This document shows, one piece after another, positions 7,020 to 13,937 of a stretch of 15,290 bases of DNA. Numbering within the stretch: the first letter of the stretch is position 1; every line of letters starts with the position of its first letter. A program made the position numbers and the translations under genes. The stretch lies in assembly GCA_964235615.1 (NCBI GenBank), contig CAXSEE010000098.1:1-15290 (forward strand). Direction: 5' to 3'. The DNA is from Lichenicoccus sp964235615. GTDB lineage: Bacteria > Pseudomonadota > Alphaproteobacteria > Acetobacterales > Acetobacteraceae. Below the pieces are notes generated by a model. The model made no database searches. It was not told the origin of the DNA and was given only the letters and a program-made list of their open reading frames with translations.

Positions 7020-8321
7020 ATGCAGCATGACGTGAGCGTCGAAACCCGTCCTCGCATCCGACCACGCATGCTGGCGGCGGCTACCATCGGCAATGCCCTC
7101 GAATTCTACGACTTTCTCAGCTACGTGTTCTTTGCCACCTCGATTGCCGCGGTGTTCTTCCCCAATCACGACCATGCGACGCAGCTCCTGCTCGCTCTCG
7201 GCACCTTCGGCGTCTCCTTTCTCGCCCGGCCAGTCGGCGCGCTGGTTCTCGGTGCCTATGCGGACCGCAGGGGCCGCGTCGCCTGCATGATGCTGTCGAT
7301 CGGGCTGATGACGCTCGGCAGCGCGATGATGACGGTGATGCCGGGCTATCGCTCGATCGGCGTCGCCGCACCGTTCGGCATCCTGATCGCCCGGCTGATC
7401 CAAGGCTTCTCGCTTGGCGGCGAGTTCGGCAGCTCCACGGCCCTGATGATCGAGCAGGCGCGCGGCGGCGAGGCGCGGGCGGCCAGTTGGCAGGGGACCG
7501 GTCAGATACTTGCTGGCACCCTGGCGCTCGGCATCGCCTGGCTGCTGAGCACGCTGCTGTCCCATCCGGCCTATCAGCAATGGGGCTTTCGCATCGCCTT
7601 CGGCATCGGCGTTCTGGGCGGTCCGGTCGCCCTGTTGCTGCGACGTCACCTGCGGGAAACCCTGACGTTCTCCGGGCTGCGATCCGGGGCGGTTCGACCT
7701 CCGGCCGAGAGCGCCACCGTGCGCCGCATTTTCCTGGCAGTTGGGCTGGTCGCTCTGCAGATGGGTCAGACCTATGTGGTGGTGTATCTGCCGACCTACG
7801 CTGCTGTACACCTCCACATGAGCAACGCCAGGGCGCTCGGCGCGATTTTCCTGCTCTATGCCGTGATGCTGCTGCTGACCCCGGTGCGCCTTGCCATAGC
7901 CAGTCGCTTCGACCGCTCGCACCGGTTCGGCGCCATGCTGGGCTCCTGCCTGCTGCTGATGATCTGCGGATATCCTGCCTTCAGCTTGCTCGATGCTTAT
8001 CCGACGCCGATCATGCTGTTCCTGGTTCCGTTCCTGCTGAGTATAGTAGGGATCTTCTACGCGTCCCCGTTGCAGGCGCTGATGGGCCTGGTGTTCCATC
8101 AACGCCGCCGCGGTCTTGGCCTGTCAGTGTCCTATTCCGTCGGCGTGGCGGTGTTCGGCGGCTTCGCTCCGTTCATCACCACCTGGATGATCACGCTGAC
8201 TGGCGATGCACGTAGCCCCGGTCTGTATCTCACCGCGACCGGGGTGATCACCATGCTGGCGTTGTTGTTGGCCAGACGCCAATTGACAGAGCAGGCCATG
8301 GAGAGCGTTCGGCCTGGCTGA
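7020..8321 (+). CDS. MFS permease, metabolite:H+ symporter (MHS) type
   Basis: The 433-residue protein is very hydrophobic, with about 12 predicted membrane segments. It belongs to the MHS branch of the major facilitator superfamily, which includes shikimate, citrate, alpha-ketoglutarate and proline/betaine symporters. Signatures seen are GNALEFYDFLSY (24-35, first helix), RPVGALVLGAYADRRGR (70-86, loop 2-3 motif A) and RLIQGFSLGGEFG (125-137). AAAGGA (7005-7010) lies 9 bases before the ATG. The gene follows the monooxygenase by 95 bp on the same strand. MHS carriers typically move organic acids with protons across the inner membrane, so it is the likely importer for the UbiD pathway substrate. 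Its last codons form one arm of a long inverted repeat with downstream sequence. Confidence 0.92.
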   Translation: MQHDVSVETRPRIRPRMLAAATIGNALEFYDFLSYVFFATSIAAVFFPNHDHATQLLLALGTFGVSFLARPVGALVLGAYADRRGRVACMMLSIGLMTLGSAMMTVMPGYRSIGVAAPFGILIARLIQGFSLGGEFGSSTALMIEQARGGEARAASWQGTGQILAGTLALGIAWLLSTLLSHPAYQQWGFRIAFGIGVLGGPVALLLRRHLRETLTFSGLRSGAVRPPAESATVRRIFLAVGLVALQMGQTYVVVYLPTYAAVHLHMSNARALGAIFLLYAVMLLLTPVRLAIASRFDRSHRFGAMLGSCLLLMICGYPAFSLLDAYPTPIMLFLVPFLLSIVGIFYASPLQALMGLVFHQRRRGLGLSVSYSVGVAVFGGFAPFITTWMITLTGDARSPGLYLTATGVITMLALLLARRQLTEQAMESVRPG

Positions 8322-8396
8322 CGCCGAGCTGGAGCAGATCCGCTCCTCTACGTCTGTAGACTACAGCACACATAGTTCATTCGGTCAGGCCGAACG
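8306..8396 (+). other. Long inverted repeat spanning the permease stop codon, with two inner hairpins
   Basis: Bases 8306-8321, which include the stop codon, can pair with 8381-8396. The first 11 pairs are perfect (CGTTCGGCCTG with CAGGCCGAACG) and the next five include two G-U pairs. Inside lie two smaller dyads: GGAGC (8331-8335)/GCTCC (8342-8346), and CTGTAG-A-CTACAG (8354-8366). The result would be a branched RNA fold. No T-run follows, so a simple rho-independent terminator is unlikely. Confidence 0.45.
8354..8366. promoter_or_regulatory. Perfect palindrome CTGTAG-A-CTACAG, possible operator
   Basis: Two perfect 6-bp half-sites are separated by one base, 42 bases before a -10 box for the receptor gene. 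The symmetry fits a dimeric DNA-binding protein, but it could equally be only an RNA hairpin within the larger fold. Confidence 0.35.
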
Positions 8397-8407
8397 TCGT
8401 CGATAGT

Positions 8408-8413
8408 TATAAT
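8408..8413 (+). promoter_or_regulatory. Perfect -10 box upstream of the TonB receptor gene
   Basis: TATAAT matches the sigma70 -10 consensus in the context GTTATAATGA (8406-8415). No good -35 hexamer lies 16-18 bases upstream, so the promoter may need an activator. It would give a leader of about 115 bases. The same 10-base string recurs before the FkbM gene. Confidence 0.45.
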
Positions 8414-8452
8414 GAAATCGGAAGAACTAATGACTGCGCGGTTTCCGCTTGC

Positions 8453-8464
8453 TGTCAGATGACA
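8453..8464. promoter_or_regulatory. Palindrome TGTCA-GA-TGACA in the receptor leader, possible operator
   Basis: Perfect 5-bp half-sites with a 2-bp spacer lie about 45 bases downstream of the proposed -10 box and 72 bases before the receptor ATG. A repressor site in the transcribed leader is possible. The remainder of 8322-8535 shows no open reading frame worth calling. Confidence 0.3.
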
Positions 8465-8535
8465 TGACGATCACGGCCCTGTCTCCGCCTCCGCCCTGCA
8501 GCTTCAGCATGATCGATTAATAGGAGATTGCCTAG

Positions 8536-10851
8536 ATGTCGAGATATGACCGCATGTGGGCCAGAGGAACCATGTTAGTAGCGTGGCTGCTATTGAGCAC
8601 CTCACGTGTGCTTGCCGATCCGCTTGCAACGCCATCATCGTCGCCAGCCGCCGCCAAGACGGTGCCTAGCACCGCGCAAAACCCTGAGCCAAAGTCCACA
8701 AATAACGAGGACATCATCGTTACTGCGCAACGCCGATCGGAGTCTGTAAAGAATGTACCGATCAGCATCACGGCAATCTCTGGAACTACTATTCAGAAGT
8801 TCGACATCCAGGATCTGCAGGACTACGCGAAGCTGGTGCCTAACCTCTCATTTGGCCAGAGTGTTGGTGGCGGAGGCGCCAGTTCCGGCGCCGGCGTGGC
8901 AGGTTCACTAGGCATCTCCATCCGCGGCATCTCCGGATATAGTACGACCGCCTTTTATATCGACGACACGCCGTTGCCGGACGGCCTTGATCCGCGGATC
9001 ATTGATGTTGATCACATCGAAGTATTGCGAGGACCTCAAGGCACGTTGTTCGGTGCGTCCTCGATGGGCGGTATCGTTCGCGTGATTACCGCTCCAGTGA
9101 TGCCGGATCGTCTTAGCGGCACGCTCGACGTCCAGGGCTACGGCCTGTCCCATGGCGGGGCGCCTGGCGCTAGTACAAGCGGCATAATCAACATTCCTCT
9201 GGTGCCGGGTTTTGCCAGTGTCCGCCTGTCGGCCTTCGAAGATTACATACCAGGTTTTTTCACCCGCACTTACGACGATCCCCAGGCGCTGAATGTAACT
9301 GGCCAACCCGTTTCAGGACCGGCGAGGACGGTCGGCAACATCGGAGCCAGGCAAGAGCACGGGATCGGCGCCACCTTCCATATTACCCCCGCCACGAAGC
9401 TCGTGTTGACGCCGGTGATCCGCTGGCAGCGCACGGACGGAGACGGGCTGCCGCTTGCCGACTATGACCCGAACAGCCTCGTGCAGCGCCGAATTATCAA
9501 CCAGCACGAGTCGGACTATGATGTCTTCTTCTTCGGTGCCTTGACCGCCAGCTATACGGTGCCGCTGGGACGCTTCGTGTCATCGACAAGCTGGCTCAAC
9601 CGAAGCTCTTTCGATCTGGAGGACGGCGCGGACGCGAACTCCTTTGCCCTGTCGCCGTTGCTGCTGTTGCCGGCGCCAGGGGTAGGCGATATCCGCAACA
9701 AGACATTCACGGAAGAGGATCGGTTCGAGTCCAAGCTTAACCTCCCGTTCCAGTTTGCGGCGGGCGGATTCTATCAGCTCGTGAACAGCTATTATTACAA
9801 CAATATCACCATGCCGGGACTGGATGCCGAGCCAGGAAGCTCCTTCGACACGGACGACGTGTTCACCCTGTTGACCCATCAGCGCACCACCCAGTTGGCA
9901 GGCTTCCTAAACGCCAGCTACACGTTGTTCAAGCGGCTCGAGATTGCGGTCGGCGGACGTGAATCGCGCCTGACGAACAGCGTCAGCTCTGATCAGACTG
10001 GCATCTTCGGTACGGGGCCGGCGCAGACCTATATCGCTGAGACATCGTTTACGCCGCGCTTCTCGGTAAAGTATCGGTTCGATCCGGAGTGGATGGTGTA
10101 TGCCACGGCAGCCCAGGGCTTCCGCGTCGGGGGCGCCAACCCGCCGCTCGGCTCGGCGTGCAGCGGATTTGGCTACAACACCACCAAGCAGATCCCGTAC
10201 GGCAGCGATAGCCTATGGAGCTACGAGGCCGGTGTCAAAGCTTCCGGCCTGGACAACCGCATCTCGGTCAACGCCGATGTTTATCATATCGACTGGAGTC
10301 GGATTCAGCAGACTGAGATTCTATCCTCCGGCGCCAACGATTGCTTCGGGCTTCTTACGCTCAATCTCGGCACTGCCAACAGCGATGGCAGCGAAGTGGA
10401 GGCAACCGCGCGGCTGACCAACAATCTCTCGATACATGCGGCGGTGGGTTACGAGGATGCTCGCCTGACGAAAGCCTCCCCCGGCACGGAGTACCATGTT
10501 GGCGAGCCGCTCAGCGGGGTACCAAAATGGACCTCCTCTGCCTCGGCGGATTATGAACTCCCACAAAAATGGGGACACTACTTCGCACTCGGAAGTTACT
10601 CTTACACTGGCTCCAGCTTGAGCTATAGCGAGCTCGCCTCGGGCTTGCTTCGAAAATCCTATCAACTGGTCGATCTGCGTCTTGGTGCCGTATACCACAG
10701 CTATACGCTCAGCCTGTTTGCGAAAAATCTTTTCGACGCCAGGCCCAATTTGGGCGATGAGGTGCCAATCACCGCGTTGGCGGAAAACCGCTACCGCTAC
10801 CTCGTTGGGCTGCCCCGCGAGATCGGTGTGGATCTCCGTGTAAGGTTCTAA
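8536..10851 (+). CDS. TonB-dependent outer-membrane receptor
   Basis: The 771-residue protein has a secretion signal (hydrophobic core TMLVAWLLLSTSRVLA, likely cleaved after A27). A Pro/Ser/Ala-rich linker follows, then a TonB-box-like DIIVTAQRR at 59-67. The plug domain runs about 70-190 and includes IEVLRGPQGTLFGASSMGGI (161-180). The rest is a predicted 22-strand barrel ending in a terminal Phe (DLRVRF), as outer-membrane proteins do. Such receptors import siderophores, cobalamin, oligosaccharides or other scarce solutes using TonB/ExbBD energy. AGGAG (8522-8526) lies 9 bases before the ATG. Three of four 60-base lines I counted are 48-50% G+C (the fourth is 60%), against over 70% in nearby genes, suggesting a different history. 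The ligand is unknown. It may feed the upstream catabolic cluster or be independent, since it has its own candidate promoter. Confidence 0.94.
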   Translation: MSRYDRMWARGTMLVAWLLLSTSRVLADPLATPSSSPAAAKTVPSTAQNPEPKSTNNEDIIVTAQRRSESVKNVPISITAISGTTIQKFDIQDLQDYAKLVPNLSFGQSVGGGGASSGAGVAGSLGISIRGISGYSTTAFYIDDTPLPDGLDPRIIDVDHIEVLRGPQGTLFGASSMGGIVRVITAPVMPDRLSGTLDVQGYGLSHGGAPGASTSGIINIPLVPGFASVRLSAFEDYIPGFFTRTYDDPQALNVTGQPVSGPARTVGNIGARQEHGIGATFHITPATKLVLTPVIRWQRTDGDGLPLADYDPNSLVQRRIINQHESDYDVFFFGALTASYTVPLGRFVSSTSWLNRSSFDLEDGADANSFALSPLLLLPAPGVGDIRNKTFTEEDRFESKLNLPFQFAAGGFYQLVNSYYYNNITMPGLDAEPGSSFDTDDVFTLLTHQRTTQLAGFLNASYTLFKRLEIAVGGRESRLTNSVSSDQTGIFGTGPAQTYIAETSFTPRFSVKYRFDPEWMVYATAAQGFRVGGANPPLGSACSGFGYNTTKQIPYGSDSLWSYEAGVKASGLDNRISVNADVYHIDWSRIQQTEILSSGANDCFGLLTLNLGTANSDGSEVEATARLTNNLSIHAAVGYEDARLTKASPGTEYHVGEPLSGVPKWTSSASADYELPQKWGHYFALGSYSYTGSSLSYSELASGLLRKSYQLVDLRLGAVYHSYTLSLFAKNLFDARPNLGDEVPITALAENRYRYLVGLPREIGVDLRVRF

Positions 10852-10857
10852 CGAACG

Positions 10858-10873
10858 CCTCTCACAGTAGAGG
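10858..10873 (+). terminator. Short hairpin after the receptor gene, weak terminator candidate
   Basis: CCTCT pairs with AGAGG around a 6-base loop, 7 bases after the receptor stop. A short TTTT occurs only some ten bases further on. The stem is just 5 bp, so this is a weak candidate. Confidence 0.2.
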
Positions 10874-10946
10874 GCCTGCCGAATTTTGGTAAAGGCTAGT
10901 TCGTCGTAGTGATGCTCGTCGCCTTCCCGATGCCTTCCTGGCTGGT

Positions 10947-10952
10947 TATAAT
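10947..10952 (+). promoter_or_regulatory. Perfect -10 box upstream of the FkbM gene
   Basis: TATAAT sits 48 bases before the FkbM ATG, in the same GTTATAATGA context (10945-10954) as before the receptor gene. The best upstream -35 is poor (TTCCCG, 17-bp spacer). It suggests the methyltransferase is transcribed separately from the receptor. Confidence 0.45.
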
Positions 10953-11000
10953 GACCATCGAGCCTATAAGCCGACAAGCCAGGTAGCAGGGGAGACAGGC

Positions 11001-11831
11001 ATGAGCGGGTCGACGGACCAGGCGTTCGCGACATTGCCCGCGGACGCGTTCGCGCCCGGCTTTTTCATGGACAGGCTGGCAGATCGCGATCAGGTGGCAA
11101 ACATGATGGGCCGCGACGGCTGGGAGGCTTTTGAACGGCCACTGCCGCATTATCTGTTTCGCACGGCTCTTGCAGCACCCGGCCTGATCATAGACATAGG
11201 CGCCAACACCGGATTCTATTCCCTGCTGGCGGCTTGCGCATCGGCGGGAAATCGCGTGCTGGCATGCGAACCGGTCCCGGCGATCCTCGATATCCTCGAA
11301 CGGAACATCCGGGAAAACCAGTTGCAGGATCGCATCCGTGTGGTTCAGTTCGCCATCGGAGACCGGAACGGCAGCGCTGATCTCTATATCCCTTCGCAGG
11401 AGCACGGCCTGATCGAGACCAGCGCATCCTTGCGATACGATTTCAAGCAGGACCACTCGGGCAGAGTGCCGGTCTCGGTGCGGACGCTCGACCGGGTCCT
11501 GTTCAGGCCTTCGCTAATGTTCCGGCGTGTCACGCTCATCAAGATCGACGTCGAGGGCCATGAGGCCGCCGTCATCGCCGGGGCCTACAGGACGATCCGG
11601 CGCCACCGTCCCATCGTCTTTATCGAGATCCTGCCGAGTGCCGATTTCGACGCCCTGAACCGTTTCATCAGGCAGAACCGTTATGCGGATGTCCGGCTGC
11701 TACCGGACAGCAGTCCGGTCGTCGGTCAGCAGGTGACGTTCGATCCTGTGAGCTGGAACCATGCGCTCGTGCCGCAGGAGCAGGTCGGCGGTTTCATCGA
11801 GGCAGCACCCGGATACCGTTCTAGCCCATGA
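11001..11831 (+). CDS. FkbM-family SAM-dependent methyltransferase
   Basis: The 276-residue protein shows the FkbM pattern. SAM-binding motif I is IIDIGANTGFYSLL (63-76), the acidic residue after strand 2 is E90 in ACEPVP, and KIDVEGHEAAVIAGA (181-195) is the diagnostic FkbM motif. FkbM-type enzymes O-methylate polyketides, sugars or glycolipids; many bacterial ones sit in surface-polysaccharide or secondary-metabolite loci. AGGGGAG (10988-10994) lies 6 bases before the ATG. No glycosyltransferase or polyketide gene is nearby, so its substrate is open. Its 3' end overlaps the opposite-strand dioxygenase by 11 bases, with no terminator between them. Confidence 0.88.
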   Translation: MSGSTDQAFATLPADAFAPGFFMDRLADRDQVANMMGRDGWEAFERPLPHYLFRTALAAPGLIIDIGANTGFYSLLAACASAGNRVLACEPVPAILDILERNIRENQLQDRIRVVQFAIGDRNGSADLYIPSQEHGLIETSASLRYDFKQDHSGRVPVSVRTLDRVLFRPSLMFRRVTLIKIDVEGHEAAVIAGAYRTIRRHRPIVFIEILPSADFDALNRFIRQNRYADVRLLPDSSPVVGQQVTFDPVSWNHALVPQEQVGGFIEAAPGYRSSP

Positions 11832-12654
11832 CGAGGCCTTCGATGTCGTGCTTCTGCGTGATCGGGACGAGCTTATCGACGACCCGACAGACCAGATGCT
11901 CGCGAAGGGCCGTCGGCAGGGCGTTGTGATAGGCCCTGGTTACCATCATGTCGTGCAATGCGTCATGTCCGGCTCCCGGAGCATCGAAGCCGAGCACCAG
12001 GACCGGGCGGGCAATCGGCGACGGATGCGCGGTGCCGCGGTGGACCGTGAGCGCCGAGCGGCAGGAGATGTCGCCCATCTGCGGGAACTTGGCGATGCCA
12101 CGCTCGGCGAACCGGTCCCAAATTGCTTCCGGCGGGAACATCTCGTGGTTCCAGTCGCGGCCGTCATCCCATTGTGTTCCCGGTGCGACCTCGAACGGAC
12201 CCATGTCCGGGGTCACGTCGACCCCGGTGACGTTAAAGGCGAGGGAGGTGATCTGCAGTTTCGCATACGTTTCCGGCGGTGACGGAAAGTCGCGATGCCA
12301 GGGCTGGTTCCTGGCTCCCTGGAACGGCGTGTCGAAGCCGACCTCGACGATCCGGTAATCCGGACCGAGCACCGCCTCGGCCATCGCGGTGATCCAGGGA
12401 TGGGTGGCGAGATCGACGAAGCCGCTGAGCGCCTCGGGATGCAGCTCGACATACCAGCGGCGCGGGCCGCGTCCGACGGCACCGCCGGGGCGCTGGATGG
12501 CTTCCCAGAAGGCGGTCATCATGTCGTCGTTCAGACGTGCGACCCAATCCCGGGACAGGCCGCCTTTCAACCCGACCACGCCATCCCGTTGCAGTGTCTC
12601 GACACTGCCTCGAATGTCGGGTGCGGCCGCATGCGCCAATGCCGATGATGACAT
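11821..12654 (-). CDS. Phytanoyl-CoA dioxygenase (PhyH)-family Fe(II)/2-oxoglutarate enzyme
   Basis: The 277-residue protein has the facial triad of this superfamily: H120-x-D122 in NQPWHRDFPSP, and distal H205 in LTVHRGTAH. R216 in ARPVLVLGF is in the position that holds 2-oxoglutarate. Such enzymes hydroxylate or otherwise oxidise small molecules with O2 and 2-oxoglutarate; bacterial relatives act on many substrates, and phytanoyl-CoA itself is unlikely. On the minus strand AGGAG lies 7 bases before the ATG (plus-strand CTCCT at 12662-12666). The gene is divergent from a sugar ABC transporter and shares with it a region carrying two identical operator-like palindromes. The two units are therefore probably co-regulated and the enzyme may act on the imported compound; that is inference. 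Confidence 0.9.
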   Translation of the reverse strand: MSSSALAHAAAPDIRGSVETLQRDGVVGLKGGLSRDWVARLNDDMMTAFWEAIQRPGGAVGRGPRRWYVELHPEALSGFVDLATHPWITAMAEAVLGPDYRIVEVGFDTPFQGARNQPWHRDFPSPPETYAKLQITSLAFNVTGVDVTPDMGPFEVAPGTQWDDGRDWNHEMFPPEAIWDRFAERGIAKFPQMGDISCRSALTVHRGTAHPSPIARPVLVLGFDAPGAGHDALHDMMVTRAYHNALPTALREHLVCRVVDKLVPITQKHDIEGLVMG

Positions 12655-12726
12655 GCCGTTTCTCCTGCTGGATCGCGCTGCTGCGGCTGGACGCCGCCGT
12701 GTGTGCCTTTTCTTGGATTTGCCTTA

Positions 12727-12761
12727 TTGTCGGACATGGCGCTATTCAATTTGTCAGACAT
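12727..12761. promoter_or_regulatory. Paired operator candidate, two TTGTCNGACAT sites
   Basis: TTGTCGGACAT (12727-12737) and TTGTCAGACAT (12751-12761) differ only at the central base and are 24 bp apart, a little over two helical turns. Each contains the perfect dyad TGTC-N-GACA. Short TTGT...ACA-type dyads are typical of GntR-family sites, but no regulator gene is visible in the window. Confidence 0.6.
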
Positions 12762-12836
12762 AAGATAGCTTTACAAGGACGGGACGTTAACCGCTCAACC
12801 AGTGATGCACGGACGAGCCGAACAAGGTTTGCCGCC

Positions 12837-12842
12837 AGGGAG
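12837..12842 (+). promoter_or_regulatory. Ribosome binding site deciding the binding-protein start
   Basis: AGGGAG lies 10 bases before the ATG at 12853. That start also places the signal peptide at the very N-terminus, unlike the in-frame ATG at 12802. Confidence 0.55.
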
Positions 12843-12852
12843 TACGACCATC

Positions 12853-13899
12853 ATGATAGACTCATTCAGGTTCCGTTTCGGGACCTTGTTGGCCGTCGGC
12901 GCGATTTCCAGCGCATTCGCGGTCCCTGCCATGGCCCAGGCGACCGACCAGGGTGCCCAGGTCGTCGGCACCACATCCTCCGCCGTCTGCACCAACGCGT
13001 CGCCGAGCCATGCCTCCCTGTCCGGCATGGTGGTCGGCTTCTCGCAGTCGGAGAATGAGCAGAACCCGTTCCGCGCGGCGGAGACCACATCCGTCAAGGC
13101 AGCGGCGAAAAAGGCCGGGGTGGCACGGCTGCTCTACACTAATGCCAATGACGACCAGGCCAAGCAGGTCGCCGACATCGAAAGCATGATCAGCCAGGGT
13201 GCCAAGGCGATCATCGTGGCGCCGTTGAACGCGACCGGCCTGCAACCGGCACTCGAACAGGCCGCGGCCAAGAATATCCCGGTGGTGACCATCGATCGCG
13301 CGACCGCGGGCACGCCCTGCAGCAACTTCATCACCAACATCGGTTCGGACTTCTTCGTCCAGGGGCAGCGTTCCGCCGATGCGCTGGCGGCGGCGACCGG
13401 CGGCAAGGCCGAGATCGTCGAGATCCAGGGCGCCTACGGCAACGCGGTGGAGACGCAGCGCACCGAAGGCTTCGCCGACGGGCTCAAGAAGCATCCCGAC
13501 ATGCATCTGCTCGCGGCACAGACCGGCAACTGGTCGGCGACCGACGCGCAGCGCGTGATGGAGCAGATGCTGCTCGCGCACTCGACGGCGAACGCCATGT
13601 ATTCCCATGCCGACGTCATGACGCTCGGTGCCATGCGCGCCATCCAGCAGGGCGGCAAGCAGCCTGGCCATGACATCGCCATCGTCTCGATCGACGGCAC
13701 CAAGGGGCTGGTCCAGGCGATCATGGCGGGTCGTGCGCAGGCGGACGTGGAGACCAACCCGCGCTTCGGACCGCTGTCGTTCAAGGCCCTCGGCGATTGG
13801 TTCGAGGGCAAGCCGGTGCCGCAGAAGCTGATCATGAAGGACGCCCTCTACGACCGCGCGAATGCGGCCGGCGCTCTGAAGCAGGGCGCGCCTTACTGA
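12853..13899 (+). CDS. Periplasmic sugar-binding protein of an ABC transporter (RbsB/YtfQ-like)
   Basis: From 12853 the product has 348 residues. A Sec signal peptide (core GTLLAVGAISSAFAVPAMA, likely cleaved after A28) is followed by a type I periplasmic binding fold, the Peripl_BP_4 family. Typical stretches are VGFSQSENEQNPFRAAET (61-78), DIESMISQGAKAIIVAPLNA (108-127) and IPVVTIDRA (142-150). The AAET segment and the overall pattern resemble the galactofuranose-binding protein YtfQ more than ribose-binding RbsB. Cys46 and Cys156 could form a disulfide. It would deliver a sugar or sugar-like ligand to the ATPase and permease downstream. The start is chosen by AGGGAG at 12837-12842 and the signal peptide. 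A 36-bp gap with a tandem repeat leads to the ATPase gene. The ligand is not certain. Confidence 0.92.
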   Translation: MIDSFRFRFGTLLAVGAISSAFAVPAMAQATDQGAQVVGTTSSAVCTNASPSHASLSGMVVGFSQSENEQNPFRAAETTSVKAAAKKAGVARLLYTNANDDQAKQVADIESMISQGAKAIIVAPLNATGLQPALEQAAAKNIPVVTIDRATAGTPCSNFITNIGSDFFVQGQRSADALAAATGGKAEIVEIQGAYGNAVETQRTEGFADGLKKHPDMHLLAAQTGNWSATDAQRVMEQMLLAHSTANAMYSHADVMTLGAMRAIQQGGKQPGHDIAIVSIDGTKGLVQAIMAGRAQADVETNPRFGPLSFKALGDWFEGKPVPQKLIMKDALYDRANAAGALKQGAPY

Positions 13900-13902
13900 T
13901 AT

Positions 13903-13937
13903 AGAAAGACTGGCCTATTACAGAAAGACTGGCCTAT
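13903..13937 (+). repeat. Tandem duplication of the ATPase translation-initiation region
   Basis: AGAAAGACTGGCCTAT occurs perfectly at 13903-13918 and 13922-13937, with a 19-base period. The second copy runs into the ATPase ATG (13936-13938), and its AGAAAG (13922-13927) is the probable ribosome binding site, 8 bases from the start. In the first copy the equivalent codon is ATT. Confidence 0.9.

Larger units (their letters stand above)
12655..12852. promoter_or_regulatory. Divergent control region of the dioxygenase and ABC transporter
   Basis: This 198-bp region includes an A/T-rich core at about 12709-12776 that probably carries both promoters; no sigma70 pair is convincing in either direction. 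The core contains two TTGTCNGACAT copies, listed separately. Open frames crossing it on both strands have no recognisable protein features. Confidence 0.5.

Noticed and set aside
6816..8102. 428-residue open frame on the minus strand across the permease gene
   Set aside because: Its Gln/His/Arg-rich composition without domains, opposite a clear MFS gene, is typical antisense shadow in GC-rich DNA.
10321..11034. 237-residue minus-strand frame covering the end of the receptor gene and the gap
   Set aside because: It overlaps a clear receptor barrel and the FkbM start and shows no recognisable features.
12537..13058. Open frames bridging the dioxygenase-transporter gap
   Set aside because: They cross divergent promoters and the operator-like sites, and the residues resemble no protein family.
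12862..13671. 269-residue open frame on the minus strand across the binding protein
   Set aside because: It is Gly/Arg/His-rich with no domain, opposite a well-supported periplasmic binding protein.
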